NCBI RefSeq assembly: GCF_018143015.1
Contig: NC_054755.1
Location: forward strand, 9,702,124-9,766,123
Length of the DNA: 64,000 bases
Source: Lytechinus variegatus
Lineage: Eukaryota; Echinodermata; Echinoidea; Temnopleuroida; Toxopneustidae
Direction of reading: 5' to 3'
In this document: in pieces, positions 1 to 22,230 of the stretch
Numbering within the stretch: position 1 is the first letter of the stretch
Layout: every line of letters starts with the position of its first letter
Made by a program: the position numbers and the translations under genes
The notes under the pieces: model-generated
What the model saw: the letters and a program-made list of their open reading frames with translations, nothing else
Databases searched by the model: none
Told to the model about the DNA's origin: nothing

Positions 1-2340
1 ATGTCACTATATAAAATTTTCGCTCGCGCTTCGCGCTCGCATTGCCTGTTAAGTGATCAAAATATCTTGTTCAACACGGAGCTTGAATATCAAGTTTGGA
101 AGTCAGTATACAAAACATATTTCTCCTTGGAAATCGAACTTTCATTAATTTTTGTGATTTACATATTGATTTTTAAAACGTGCTCTGTAAAAATGTTAGT
201 TTTATGGTCTGAATATTAACATTTTCCAATTGCGCTGCGCGTTCGCGAATTTGATTTATCAGGTACCTATTATTTTCATTATATTATATCCCTTTTCAGG
301 TCTGATTGTCAAAACGCATCAGCTAGCGCTGCTATGCTTGCATTTTTGATTGGCAGGTTATGTATGTCTCAATATTGATTGTATAACAAACTACTTAAAA
401 TCCCCTTTTCATGACAGTTTATCAAAAATTTCTGCTCGCGATTTGCGCTCGCATTAATGGTTAAAAATATATCAACTAATTAATGATGCATCCTATTCAT
501 GAATAAAAAGGTGCTTGAAATGTTCAGTGTTCAGGCCATAATATCATCAGATTCCGCGCCCTCATTATGCATTAATACTAAGATATCAATTTAATAATTA
601 AATTGTCACTTTTGTTTTATCTCGCGCTTAGCAAGATGAATAGGAAGATATATAGTCATCATATTCATATGATAACGTGTCCTAAGGATGTCAAGGTCCT
701 ATGTCTCAAAATTAAAGTAATAATGAAACATATCAGCTCTTTATCAAGTGCGATTTATATCCACCTTACAAGTTTCCTACAAAGTGTTTGAAATATCAGA
801 TCTGAATATCAAATATTTTAAGCTCGCGCTTCGCGCTCGCTTTTATTTTCATGATAAAAGATTGTTTAGAATGCCTAGATTCTAGGTGTAAATCTGAAAC
901 ACGCGCGCGCATTTTCATTCAGTTATCCAGTTTCAGATCACAATATCGAAAAATTCTGCTCGCCCTTTGTGCTCGTATTAGGAAGATCCCCTTTCTCATC
1001 CCTTTCATGATTTACAAAACACGAATAGAGTTTCCCGTTCAAGGTCGAAATCTCGAATTTTTTTTACGCTCACACTTCGCGCTCGCATAATTTGATTGTG
1101 AAATATGTAATGTCTTCATGGCAAAATGCAAGCAGTCCTTAAAAGGCACTTTTCGATCAGTTCAAAACGTGTACAAGCATTTTTCTGCTTGCGCTTTGCG
1201 CTCGCATTATTAATGTAGGAAGATCCCCTCTTACTCATCTTTTTCATGATTTAGGAAACGTGAATAGAGTGTCCCGTTCTAGGTCTAAATCTAGAATTTT
1301 TCCGCTCGCACTTCGCGCTCGCATCAATTGTTAAGTTATACTATATAGCTATCCTGTTAATGATTACAAAAACTGATTATTAATTTTTCCATTCTTTATG
1401 TAGAAATGTCAAAAATTTTCAGCTCGCGCTTCGCGCTCGCATTATTTGATTAATGAAATATGTAATGTCTTCATGTCTAAATGCAAGCAGTCCTTAAAAG
1501 GCACTTTTCGATCAGTTCAAAACGTATACAAACATTTTCTGCTCGCGCTTTGCACTCGCATTACTCATCTTTTTCATGATTTAGGAAACATGAATAGAGT
1601 GTCCCGTTCTAGGTCTAAAACTACAATTTTTCCGCTCGCACTTCGCGCTCGCATCAATTGTTTAGTTATACTGTATAGCTATCCTGTTCATGATTACAAA
1701 AACTGATTAAAGTTTTCCATTCTTTATGTAGAAATGTCAAAAATTTTCAGCTCGCGCTTCGCGCTCGCATTATTTGATTAATGAAATATGTAATATGTAA
1801 TGTATTCATGTCTAAATGCAAGCAATCCTTAAAAGGTACTTTTCGATCAGTTCAAAACGTATACAAACATTTTCTGTTCGCGCTTGCATTACTCATCTTA
1901 TTCATGATTTAGGAAACATGAATAGAGTGTCCCGTTCTAGGTCTAAATCTAGAATTTTTCCGCTCGCACTTTGCGCTCGCATCAATTGTTTAGTTATACT
2001 GTATAGCTATCCTGTTCATGATTACAAAAACTGATTAAAGTTTTCCATTCTTTATGTAGAAATGTCAAAAAATTTCAGCTCGCGCTTCGCGCTCGCATTA
2101 TTTGATTGTTGAAATCTTTAACGTCTTCATGGCTAACTGTATGCAGTCTTTAACAGGACTGGTAGGCCTACCTTTCCAATCAGTTCAAAACGTTTATCAA
2201 AAAATTATACTCGCGCTTTGCGTTCGCAGTATTGCAGGCACATCTTTTTTCAGAATGTTCAAATTTTAGGAAAAAATACATACAATTTCAAAAAAAAAAT
2301 TGCTCGCGCTTCGCGCGGTCATTATAAAATAAGGATTATG
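1..2340. repeat. Array of GCTCGCGCTTCGCGCTCGC palindromes, partly in 320-360-bp higher-order units
   Basis: The 19-base palindrome-like core, or a close variant, recurs about every 100-170 bases. From about 1100 to 2330 it is set in a longer tandem unit: CTTCATGGC/TCTAAATGCAAG followed by CCTTAAAAGGCACTTTTCGA starts near 1113, 1470 and 1806, with a diverged unit near 2127. AT-rich spacer alternates with the GC-rich core. No gene was recognised here. Open frames such as 1446-1706 are translations of the repeat. Confidence 0.85.
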
Positions 2341-2430
2341 ATATTATACATTTATGTTGATTTAGAGAATAAAGCTAAGAGGTGACTTATAGGACTACCC
2401 CCTTCAAAGAAACAAACGAAAACGAAAATT

Positions 2431-2774
2431 GGCGGCGGAAGCCAAAAAATGTAGGGGGTGTGCACTTGAATTTTTGGGATGGACACAGGTACAAAATTGG
2501 ACAAGCGCCCCCCAAAAAGGTTATCAACCTAAATTTTAGGAGTTGCTAAACCAAAAATTTTTGACAAGCAAAAAAAAAAAGGCCATCAACCTAGGGGGGG
2601 GGGACAACACACGTTTCAGGGGGATTCCACGTGAATTTAGGGGGGAACCAGGAAAACAAATTGCCCAGCCAAAAAAAAAAAAAAAAAAAAAGTTTATCAT
2701 AAACAAATTTAGGGGGGACCGTCCCCCGTCTAAAATTTAGGAGGGGACACGTCCCCCCCCCCGCTTCCGCCGCC
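2431..2774. mobile_element. Short inverted-repeat element with GGCGGCGGAAGC ends
   Basis: The left end GGCGGCGGAAGCC is mirrored by GCTTCCGCCGCC on the right. The interior has repeated TTTAGGGGGG blocks and A-runs and no coding capacity. A further end-like motif, GGATCCGCGCCTG, lies at about 2858-2870 and may be the right end of another element whose left end was not found. Confidence 0.55.
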
Positions 2775-3024
2775 TATGGGGGCCGCCATTTTTCCGAAAA
2801 GTACACAGGGGCGCCAAAATCAGGTCGAATTTGGGCCCCCCTCCCTTCGAAATCCTGGATCCGCGCCTGCAGAACACAGTTAAGTTTTATATGAATATTT
2901 TCATTTTGATTATGTAATCATAATCATTTTCATGAGGATATACAGGATTCTCAATTTGACATGTACATAGAATATACCACTGTTGATAAATTGAAGTAAG
3001 TTTATACCTTCAGGCCCATATTCT

Positions 3025-3184
3025 GGGGAGCGTCTCATGAAAGGACTTGTCGGACGTTTTATCCGACAAGTCCTGTTTTATCCGACAGTTACCATAGTAA
3101 CAATGCTTCTCAGCCAATCAAAATCAAGGAAAGTTTTCAGGTCTGACAACTTGTCGGACAAAAATGTTGATGAAACACTCCCCT
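3025..3184. mobile_element. MITE, CCAATCAAAA family, copy 1
   Basis: The ends GGGGAGCGTCTCATGAAAGG and GATGAAACACTCCCC are partly inverted. The interior holds CAGTTACCATAGTAAC and CAGCCAATCAAAATCAAGG. The same sequence recurs at 45087-45240 and 45239-45370, and more diverged at 6473-6595 and 59050-59210. It has no coding capacity. Confidence 0.7.
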
Positions 3185-3490
3185 GAAGTCAGGTTTAACT
3201 TAGACCATGGTCTAACTCTGTGCTAAAATTATGGGGAGCCAAAAGTGTCAAAATTTTCATGAAGTTGTATGTTTCTTATGTTTACCGTGCTCTTTCCTGA
3301 TTCATCGATGGTGAAAGCAATCATCTATTCAAACTTCCCAGACAATTATGAATGATTTGAGAGCCAAATGAGCTGAAATATGATATCTCTACTGTTAGTG
3401 ATTTATGTAACAATTGGCTATCCATACTTAAACCACAAGTTTAAACCCGAGTTTAAGTTAAACCCGACTTCAGAATACGGGCTCCAGAGT
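3185..3490. repeat. Dispersed repeat shared with 41230-41530
   Basis: Both copies contain CTAACTCTGTRCTAAAATT followed by GG(A)AG-CC, a TTATGTTTAC block, a GAGCTGA block and a terminal GACTTCAGAATAC. The two ends, CTGAAGTCAGGTTTAA and TTAAACCCGACTTCAG, are inverted. Non-coding. Confidence 0.6.
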
Positions 3491-4139
3491 CTTGTATGAC
3501 CAAAGTATGGAATATTTTAGAATTCTAACAATTTTTTTTACTCTCCTATCACTTCCTGGGGTATCGTTCTTTTCTAGATTCAATTTATGAATGAGACTTT
3601 AGAAAAGGGGAAATAACTAAACAAAAATTTCGTTTAACAAAAGCCTCTTGGTGAAAGCACAATCGAAAAATATCCCGCAAAGAATAGAATAGAAATATGA
3701 AAGATGAATGGTAAAACATAGTTTTTATAAAAAAAAACTATTGTGTGTGCATCGTGTTTTAGAACTATTAAAAACAGTGGTACTTGGTATAATGTGATTT
3801 GAATGGTAAAATTTCAGTATTAGAAATATTATTTTAAAATTATCAGCTATAATCACCTAAACATCAATATACATTATAAATTCTTATGATAGCAGTAAAT
3901 GATTGTACATGGACATATTCATCATGATATTACAATGATATATGGACTATAAATATCTTAATTTACATATATTACAAGTATGGATACATATTCATACTTT
4001 ATTGTTCTAAATTTGCAGCCTCTTTAATTTGTGCTTGCAGTTGATACACAAAATATTGTCTTGTGAACAAGCCTCTAGCTGTTGTGAAAATGCTGGTCTG
4101 CATTTTTTGACACAGACTGCAGGCTCATATATTTCTGGG

Positions 4140-4636
4140 TCCCGTCTTACAAAGTGTTACGATTGATCCAATAAATCGTAACTCTATGGAAATCCATCAG
4201 TGCCATAATTTTTTCGACAGGAAATTTGCAAGATGTCCTTTGTAAACAAAGGAGAATGCACCAAACTGTCAAGAAATCATTGACTTCATGGATATACACA
4301 GCAAAAACTGTGGTGTTAACCGGTGTACATAGAGGACCACACCAGTTATTTTACACCGGTGTTAAAAAGGTGGTGTTAGTTTTACACCTATAGGTGTTAT
4401 TACAACACCTATGGTTGTTACATTTACACTCTATGGTGTTATGTTAAATCTCTGGGGTGTTATTTTAACACCTCAGGGTGTGGTCCTCTATTAACACTGT
4501 CACCAATTGGTGTCAGTTTTAACACCACAGTTTTTACAGTGTACATTCATATCTAGAAAATCTTTTGAACAATCGTGCATTTAATACGTTGACTTTGCTG
4601 GCTTTCCATAGTTCAACTATTTGTAAGACGTTCCCC
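4140..4636. mobile_element. Inverted-repeat element GTCTTACAAA...TTTGTAAGAC carrying a nested MITE
   Basis: The ends CGTCTTACAAAGTG and ATTTGTAAGACG are inverted. The interior is interrupted at 4297-4541 by the TA-flanked MITE listed separately, so this element is the older of the two. Confidence 0.55.
4297..4541. mobile_element. TA-flanked MITE (TAACACCACAG family), copy 1
   Basis: The left end CACAGCAAAAACTGTGGTGT is matched by ACACCACAGTTTTTACAGTG on the right, with TA on both sides. The interior has repeats of ACACCTATAGGTGTTA and no gene. The TA duplication points to a Tc1/mariner-type mobiliser (inference). Confidence 0.8.
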
Positions 4637-4732
4637 TGATGTAATATTCCTTAAACCTCTCACAAAGTTCTTAACTGAAGGTTCAGAAAAGAACATCTCA
4701 GTGATTCTTTCGGACAATTTTTTAAGCTACTA

Positions 4733-4970
4733 CACAGCAAAAACTGTGGTGTTAACCGGTGTACATAGAGGACCACACCAGTTATTTTACACCGGTGTTA
4801 AATTGGTGGTGTTAGTTTTACACCTATAGGTGTTATTACGACACCTATGGTTGTTACATTTACACTCTTTGGTATTATGTTCAATCTCTAAGGTGTTATT
4901 TTAACACCTTAGGTTGTGGTCCTCTATTAACACCAATGGTGTCAGTTTTAACACCACAGTTTTTACAGTG
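4733..4970. mobile_element. TA-flanked MITE (TAACACCACAG family), copy 2
   Basis: It has the same ends and interior as the copy at 4297, again between TA dinucleotides. It lies 191 bases from copy 1 and is in the same orientation. Confidence 0.8.
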
Positions 4971-5419
4971 TAGAACTCTGGCAGCCAATTGACTGATAGC
5001 AAATTCATAATATCCAGTGATAATTCACTGGGGTGACACACCATATAACGCTCCCATTGATGACGCGTCATACAGAAACCAAACTTGTGGAGATGACACT
5101 AACACTTTGTCTAACGTCAAACACAGACTTTGTCCATCTAACATAACCATCTCTTAACATTAGTCATCGCCAATAAAGTTGCGCCAAAATCAAAATCCAG
5201 TGTTAAACCTTGTGCACATGGTGCAGTGCAACTTTCATACGAATTTGACCGTGTTTTTTAATCGCACTATAAAACTTGCATGGCCATTATTGCAAGCGAT
5301 GAGAGTAACTCTTACGTCATGACGTCATATACTGAGAGTAAAACACAGAAAATCTGAACGTTTATCTGCTACACCGACCATGCATCCATAAATGCATCCA
5401 TTTTGAGTTGTTCCAGCTG

Positions 5420-14790
<9,371 letters not shown>

Positions 14791-14799
14791 ACCACCCGT

Positions 14800-17700
14800 T
14801 TACAGTTGAGCTCCGTGACATCAACGCATGAAACGGAGTCGATGAATAAGATTTATATGACAACGAAGATGATGGATGGGTTGACAGATGAGCGGTGTGA
14901 TAACAATGACTATCGCCTTAAGTTGATGAGGCTGACAAAATATGGTGATGCACGGAAGATCGAAATGCGAATAAAATGCAAGATGATTAGCAGATACACG
15001 ATCACAACTTTCAACGACACGGCATATTTATGTATTCCACTGCCAATTTTTCACCAAAGCGGTTTACGAACATGCATTAGTCTATGGGATATAACCCCGA
15101 TACAACCATTATAATTTCCATACAACAAATGGTGCTGCGCGCGGCTGACGATTGAAAAACCCTCGTACACGACAACCGAAAAAAAAGCGATGGAATAACA
15201 TTTATGCACCGAACTCCCCGCGGGAGTGTATATTCAGCGCAAGCAGTGGTAATGTCCTCTCTTTAGAGAAGGGAGTGTGTGTGTGCATGTCGACTGTGGG
15301 TTAAGCGTGCACGGAGGTGTGTATGTCTGCCCGTTTTGACGTGCGATAATTATGTTATTCCACGCATGTGGAGCGCTATCTACCAAACAAAATCATGAAA
15401 TCATTTTATGAATGGGGGACTGTCACATTTCGATCATCCTATTGTTGTGTTTGGTTTATATTCTTAGCAGTAGGTCTTGATATCGATTCGTCACGAACGG
15501 GAAGACGGGAGTTTCCCGAGTGACAACAATACCGCCCTGCCATTTTTATATACTAGCATGATGGAATAATGCTCGGGTTTGCCGCGATATGTTCGATTTT
15601 TAGGGCTGGCTGAATCGACATCAAGGGAATCAATGAGGACAATTTGTTTTAAGATTATTTCATGACGCCAAAAGGGCCTAGATATCTGCTTAAACCTAAC
15701 TTTAATCGGTGCCTTAAAAAAGCTCAAAACTTCAGGCACGTGTATATGGATTATTGCACTTTTGTCTGAATTTACTTCCCCTTTCCTTTTGAGGCCTTTA
15801 TCAATTTCAAGCTCTGGTCTCCCACATTTTTTTTCTGCTATTTGTTTTAATAAAAAAAAGAAATTTATGAGGTATAAATATATTTCAATTAGATTATTAG
15901 ATTGTATATATGCATATGTTACGAATTATGCCATTTGCTTATTGTAATGTTATGCTAAGAAAAATGATTACACTGTCTTGTATATACTTTTGTTATTGGA
16001 ATGTGAAAATAAATAAATCAAATAAAAGATCAAATCAATAGTAAATAGGGCAACTGCCTCCTTTATGCGAGGCCCATCCCTTATAGTTTCCATATATTTA
16101 TATATACATAAATATATATATAATGTATATATATATATATATATATATATAAATTAACAAAGTGGGAATGTTCTGCTCGGAGTTCGTCCAATGAATAGTT
16201 AAAACATGGGCGAAAATTTGTGAAAAAATATTTCCATTACGGAGTATTTATTTCTGTTTTAACTATATATATATAGGCCTATATAAAGAATAAAATAAGA
16301 TTCAAAACCGAAAGGAAAAACTACGAGCGGAAAGAAAAAAGAAGGTGACACAGATGAGGGGACCGGGGGGGGGGGGGCTCACAAACTGAATCAAATCCTG
16401 GTTAACGAAATTAAAAAAATGATCTACCTTTATTATGCCATTTAGGATGAAATTAAAAGTGATATGAATTTTATTGAATATCTCGAAGAGCCACTAAAAA
16501 AAACAGACACTTAATTTCAAGGTTCTTTGCTAACATTGAGATTTAAATAATTATCTTCTCATATTATAGATAAAATAGATTCAGATCAAGAATAAAATAA
16601 TGAGTTCAAATGCGCATACTTCGTGCACAAGAACATTTCAATATCACGTACATATTTCACTCTTCACTGAATACAAAATCTAATTGTTTTTTATTAATTG
16701 AAAATAAAACAAAAATATTTCAGTCATTCAAATTCAAGCTGCAATGGCAATGATTGATAAACATATAAACAAAGAGACGAGCAAATATATATATATCGAG
16801 ATAGAACTTTCACATCAAGGAGAAGAATCTTGTTCGTGATTTTCAATTACTTATTTTATTCTAGGACGATCCGATAAAAGAATTTCAGTAGCTTATAATG
16901 GTCATAAAGCGCATATAGAGCACTGTATACTAGTAATTGTGCACTTTATAAAATAAATACCCCTATTGTTATTATTAAACTATGGTTCAAGAAATTCTCC
17001 CCACAAATGTGAGAATTCTGTATAAACTCCGCCATAAATGGACCATTGAAAGAGCAGCGTGTCCCACAAAAATGCTAAAGGCGCTTAAAATAACCATGTG
17101 AAAATTACCATATACTATATGATGATCGTAAGCGAGAAGTTGTTTCATAAAACTGGCTTAAACACAATGCGGTATGGTTTATCAAACGCAGAGATAGCCT
17201 TCTTTCAGCATTCATCAAAAAACCTTTCAATCTATAAGTTCCGATACGTTGAATAAAATTCAACGTATCTAATTGCGTCGTAATTCACTCTTTTTTAAAT
17301 TCCTGTTTTCATTTTTGGCCAACAACTTGCGGGCTCATAATAAATTTTCAAACTAAACTTAATGTTTAGGAAAATTGCCTTGATAGTTGATACTTTCAAT
17401 AACACGGGATATCTTCAATAAAACCTTAAAATTATATTAAGCGATAAATAAAGGAAGTTAGTTATTGGTATTTTCAAAACCATTCTCATCTCTCACCTAT
17501 CAGAGGGGGCTGAATGAATAGGTTATGTTCAAGTATTGAACAAAAGAAAATGATTTCAGGTGAACGTGAAAAGATAAAAATTGCATCTCTTGAGTAGATA
17601 ACAAATCTTTTTAGCTAAACCCCCTTAATCCGACTTCACGCATAATCAATACAAAACTTGGATAGAGAGGTTTCCAGGTGTGTAATGAACGTTTTCAATA

Positions 17701-18515
17701 TCCTTATGATTATTAGACCATATCACACCAACTTTCATCCACTTGTAGAAATTGAATTGTAGTTTACACTTGTAATAGGTTATAAACAATATACGTTGTA
17801 ACGATCTAGAATGCCATAAGCATTTTTTAAGTATAGTATTTTTTAATTTTGTTTTTACGCGTATTCCGTCAAATGGCATTACTTCATTGACAATTTCACT
17901 CGTATTCAACATGTTCAACAAGCTCTAAAGTTGACATCACTGTATACAACAATAATTGCCAAATTAATCTACGAATTTTAAGTATAAAAAATATTTTCAA
18001 TTGCATCATATTTCTAATAAACATTCAGTTTTAATGCACATCTACCTACAACTTAGTCTGCTCTATTGTTTTTAATATTCTACTTAAATGATACTATTAT
18101 ATTCCCGGTTGGGATACGGATCTCCGAATCGTTGTGATCGCTCGCGGGCTAACAAGTCGGGGTCGGTTTCCCTACGGTAACTATATAGACTTGACCTTCA
18201 ACTTATCATGAAATTCATTAATATCCGAAAGGGGTTTCGAAACGGTTCCATGACATTCGCTCCGGCGACAATGCTCCGATAGAAAAGGTGCACATTAAGC
18301 GAAACACAAAACCTAACCTCAAAACTGAATAAACCCTAATCCTTATCTTTACATTATTCTGAACCAAAAACTCTATTGTAATAGACTATTACAATCCTAT
18401 AACTCTAACCCTAAGCCTTCTAAGATATTAAGGCTGGAGCAATTGTCGCAGGAGCAAATGTCGTTTCACCTGCAAATCTCCCTCTACAAGACTAGAGCTG
18501 GCCTAACTATTGTCA
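14800..18515. other. Intergenic stretch, no gene supported
   Basis: This lies between the start of the death-domain gene and the end of the actin-like gene. It is AT-rich with a TA microsatellite at about 16090-16152 and a G-run at about 16366. Frames of 60-100 codons (14806-15114, 15491-15739, 17646-17921) have no splice support or recognisable motif. The region just above 14790 presumably holds the promoter of the death-domain gene, but no motif stood out. Confidence 0.5.
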
Positions 18516-18521
18516 TCTTAA

Positions 18522-21500
18522 TCAACGTTGACGGTTAACGATCTCTGGGCCGACCTCGAGGTATTCTTGGCTGCTAATAGCATGTTGTTTGAAGACGGGA
18601 TGGGACGCGAAGAGGGACGCTCCCGACCAGACGATGGTCTCCCTATCCTGGCGGTCCAGGAGCTTTAGTGGCATCGTAGGTGGAGCCAGCTCCATCAGCT
18701 CCCGCTCCAGCCGGTCGTGGAACCCGCGGAAGAGGGTGGAGCCGCCGACGAGGACGACATTGGCGCCGACATTATCGCGGGTTCCCTCCCCGGAGGCCAT
18801 GATGCTGTCGATGGTGGCGGCGTGGATGCCCGGGTGGTTGCGACCGAATATAGAGGGTTGGAAGAGAGCCTCCGTGGCGTAGAGGTGGTGGACGTCCTGG
18901 CCCTCACGTTGGAGTCGCGTTACCTCGTCGAAGTCGGCGACGACCTCGCACGTACTTGTCTTCATCGTCTCGGCGATCTCTAAAAACGACGAGATTAGGA
19001 AACGGCAATATTATGGACATTAAAAAAAAGGAGTTGCATCTATTAGAATTTTCATTCGAAATGAGATATTATGATATCGGTATAAGAAACTATCATAGTG
19101 GAAAGGGAAGGGGGCGAAGAAAGCACAAGATATCCGGTCCAGATGTGACGATGGCCCGCGTCAGAGCTACACTCTTTGTCAAGGGTAATCAACGGCAATA
19201 TGATTTGTATACAATCCCTAATACAACAATCATGGCAGTTTAACAATATGATTTTTTTCTGTAACAGTATGAAATTGTTTACTCTTCAATTGGCTTCTCT
19301 TCGAAATGTGTTTTTTTTTGCCTATTTTATTTAGTGTCCTTTTCCATTAATGATTGGTAAAGAAAAATATGGCATCAGTATAGCTTGTCGGCATAGCAAA
19401 TTGTCATTCTTTTACTTAACAGACGCTGCGGAACCGGGGTGGGGGCATTCAGCCCCCACTTTTTCACTAAACATGTACAAATACGTATAACCTGTTGTAT
19501 TTTTGTGCATGGTCAGTTTTCCCCAGCAGTTTTAGCTCTACCCCACATCCTTGGGCCCTGTTTAACATTTTAAAAATAACAAGCATACTATCCTCTGTTT
19601 CTTAGCCAATCAAAACCAATACAAAACTTTACCAAAATCGTATGATTACTGACTTAGTGCTGGCAACTTTTATGAAACATGCCTATTTTATCTTGTCTAT
19701 GATCACTATTTGATAATGAGTTCCGGTAATGAGTTGAAAAAAAAAACATAAAGGCTGTTTTTAGAAATAACAAATTAAACTCCTTAGAAATTTAATAGCT
19801 ACCGTAAGTGATTTTCTCCCCGCGTACAGCTGGACTCTTCATCATGTACTCAGTGATGTCACGGCCGGCGAGCTCTAGGCGACGAACGGATCCGTCGATG
19901 ACTACGCCGTTATTGATGGGTACGATGTCCGTGACGCCGTCACCGACGTCGATCACGACGCCGGTCATGATTCCCGAAACGAAGAGGGCGCTCATTGATT
20001 GTTGGCCGAGATAGAAGGCGGGAACGTCGAACTTCTCAAACATAATCTGTGATTAGTGACACATTGAAAATAATTGTCACAAAGTAGTTGATTTTTTTGA
20101 TAGATTATTGTTTCCACACTTGTTTTTCCCTGACGATAATCATAATCATACACCCCTATAAGAACAATTATTAAGAATATTGACAAAAGTCAAATAAAGT
20201 GAGCTCAATAATTTGGGTACAGAGTAGTTTTTTAAGTGACCGAGCCTGAAACTAATTAAAAGAATTACATTGTTTGTATACTACTCAGTTCTTTAATGTA
20301 CAAATTATAAATTTTAGGCCCTACTAATTCGTTTCCTGCTAAATAGGACCTACTATTAGTTAAAACGATTTTAGATCATTTTATATCATAGTAGCCAAAT
20401 CAAAATAAAATAATAAATAACTTAATGACTCTGTGATGAAATAAAATATTCATTTATTTATTTTTGGATGGACACGAGGATGGGGAGGGGTTGTCTATTA
20501 ACCTGACAACCCTTTGACTATAGTCAGAGTAAAGAGTGTCATTAACTGGTTGAAATCCTCAAACCTGCTTTGATCTTTGTTAGTTACATCACATGAATAC
20601 AGACAACCTTCTTACCTCAATCATTTTTTCTCGATTTGCCTTCGGGTTCTTAGCCGGCTCGGTCAGCACGACGGGTCTGGTGTTAGGGTCGACTCGGAGT
20701 TTGCGTTCGAAGATGAACTCCCAAACGGTTTCCAGATCATCCCAGTTCTTTACGAGCCCGCGTTCGACGGGGTAGCTGATGTCTAAGACACTTCGTTTGT
20801 TGAGGGCGTCAATGCCAACGTACGAATCCTCCTGTGGCAAACGAAGGGAATGGATTGATTAAAGACGACGACGAGCATACGATGGCGACAATAATGGCGG
20901 TGATGGTGGTGGTGGTGGTGGCGGCGGGGGGGGGGGGTGACCCGGTTATTTCGATTGTTTGTTTTTAACAAAATGAATCAAATGAGATATAGACTTCTCT
21001 CTTTGTCATTCTTTCAATTCTTTCTCCCATTTTCCTCCCTCCTCCCTCTTCTTGAAAATGATAAATAATAGGGGCACTCACCCCTTTCATCCGCGATGAC
21101 ACCCTGAAGGGTACATTCCGAACGGCCACAATAATACATCTTTGAGAAAAACAGCCACAACTAACCATTTTCACAAGTTATATAGGCTACACAGGGTGAC
21201 ACCATGTAATATGGGGGGGGGGGCTTATTTTGTTTTAATTGAATAACCAGGGTAGTTATGGTAGTAGATTCAAGACGTATATATCTCTTTTTAATTATTT
21301 TTTTATTACTTCCTTTCCCTTTCTTCCTCTTTTTCTTCATTAGGGATGAGCACCCCTGGCCCTGTAGGCCCTCGCATCACCCTAACCCTACCCCATAAAC
21401 AATTTTCTTACATTTTGTTGGTGCCTCCCGACGATGGTTCGGACATCGCCAGCTGGATACGATTCTCCCGCCAACCCGTATTTGCACGAGTACGATCCGA

Positions 21501-21654
21501 TGTCAATGACCACGGCTGGTTCGAGGTCTTCGAGGGTCTTCTGTGGTTCTACATTGCCGCGGTGGACGTCGGTGCCGGCGGCCCTTGTCTCGTCAAGGAC
21601 ACCTTCAGCCTGTGAGGCTCCGTGGTTGGTTTGTGGTGCTGGAGGATCGAAATA
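18522..21654 (-). CDS. Divergent actin-like protein (orphan actin-related protein), 5' coding exon missing
   Basis: Four exons, 21654-21412, 20831-20616, 20046-19803 and 18979-18522, join in phases 0, 0 and 1 and end at a stop, giving 386 residues. Both actin nucleotide loops are visible: DIGSYSCKYGLAGE for phosphate loop 1 and DVGDGVTDIVP for loop 2. Other actin blocks are NWDDLETVW, NPKANREKMIE, EALFQPSIFGRN, VLVGGSTLFRGF and the C-terminal SSQEYLEVGPEIV. About 45 residues precede VVIDIGS and contain no methionine, so an upstream coding exon is needed; it was not found. The D-loop is short: RHQQN joins directly to EDSYVG, where actin has about eight to ten more residues. A second gap of roughly ten residues lies before EALFQPS. 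Key glycines of the nucleotide cleft remain, so ATP binding is plausible while polymerisation is doubtful. It matches no canonical ARP class that I can name. Confidence 0.82.
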
Positions 21655-21812
21655 CTAATCATGATAATAAGGAACTGACAGTGCCCTCCCCTTTCTTTTC
21701 TTCTCTTCTAAAATGTATTTGCGTGTTATCAAAACTACTACCACTATACTAGTAGTGGCGTTATTATGTATGCGTGTGTATAGTTGTAGTAGTATTGTTA
21801 TCATTGTTGTTG

Positions 21813-21815
21813 TTG

Positions 21816-21851
<36 letters not shown>

Positions 21852-21970
21852 GACTACTACGACTACTACTATTACTGCTACTACGACTACTACTACGACT
21901 ACTACGACGACTACTACGACTACTACTACTACGACTACGACTACGACTACTACTACCTACTACTACTTCT
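21813..21970. repeat. (TAC)n microsatellite
   Basis: Imperfect CTA/CGA repeat of about 160 bases, immediately upstream of the first recovered actin-like exon. It gives spurious poly-Leu and poly-Tyr frames. Confidence 0.95.
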
Positions 21971-21971
21971 A

Positions 21972-22230
21972 CTACACAGAAAAAACAAAATTATACAACC
22001 TGTATAAAATTTTATACAACCGCTGTTTACTATATGAACCTTACAACTGTTGTTTGAAAATTATACAACCCTCGGTTGTTCAAAATTTAAACAGCAGGTT
22101 GTATAAATTTTTTATACAAATTATGTTTAAAACTTGGTTTTATACAGCGGGTTGTAAAAAGATTTTTATGCAATACTGATTAAATTTTGTGCAACTGTAT
22201 AAACTATGGTTGTATAAAAAAAACTGTTCA
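21972..22230. repeat. GTTGTATAAA-rich repeat
   Basis: GTTGTATAAA and TTATACAACC recur many times in both orientations (for example 21995, 2015, 2087, 2107, 2152, 2210 within the 22-kb block). It looks like a diverged palindromic repeat element; borders are unclear. From 22260 to 22965 nothing further was recognised. Confidence 0.45.

Noticed and set aside
4015-4110. Alternative last exon for the death-domain/trefoil gene
   Set aside because: A phase-compatible frame exists, but its residues do not fit a trefoil; the exon at 5517-5420 fits both phase and fold.
15491-15739. 82-codon minus frame upstream of the death-domain gene
   Set aside because: No domain or splice link; position does not match any missing phase.
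17646-17921. 91-codon minus frame below the actin-like gene
   Set aside because: AT-rich, no motif, and the actin-like gene already has its stop at 18522.
21713-22057. Leucine-rich 114-codon frame
   Set aside because: TAC microsatellite translation.
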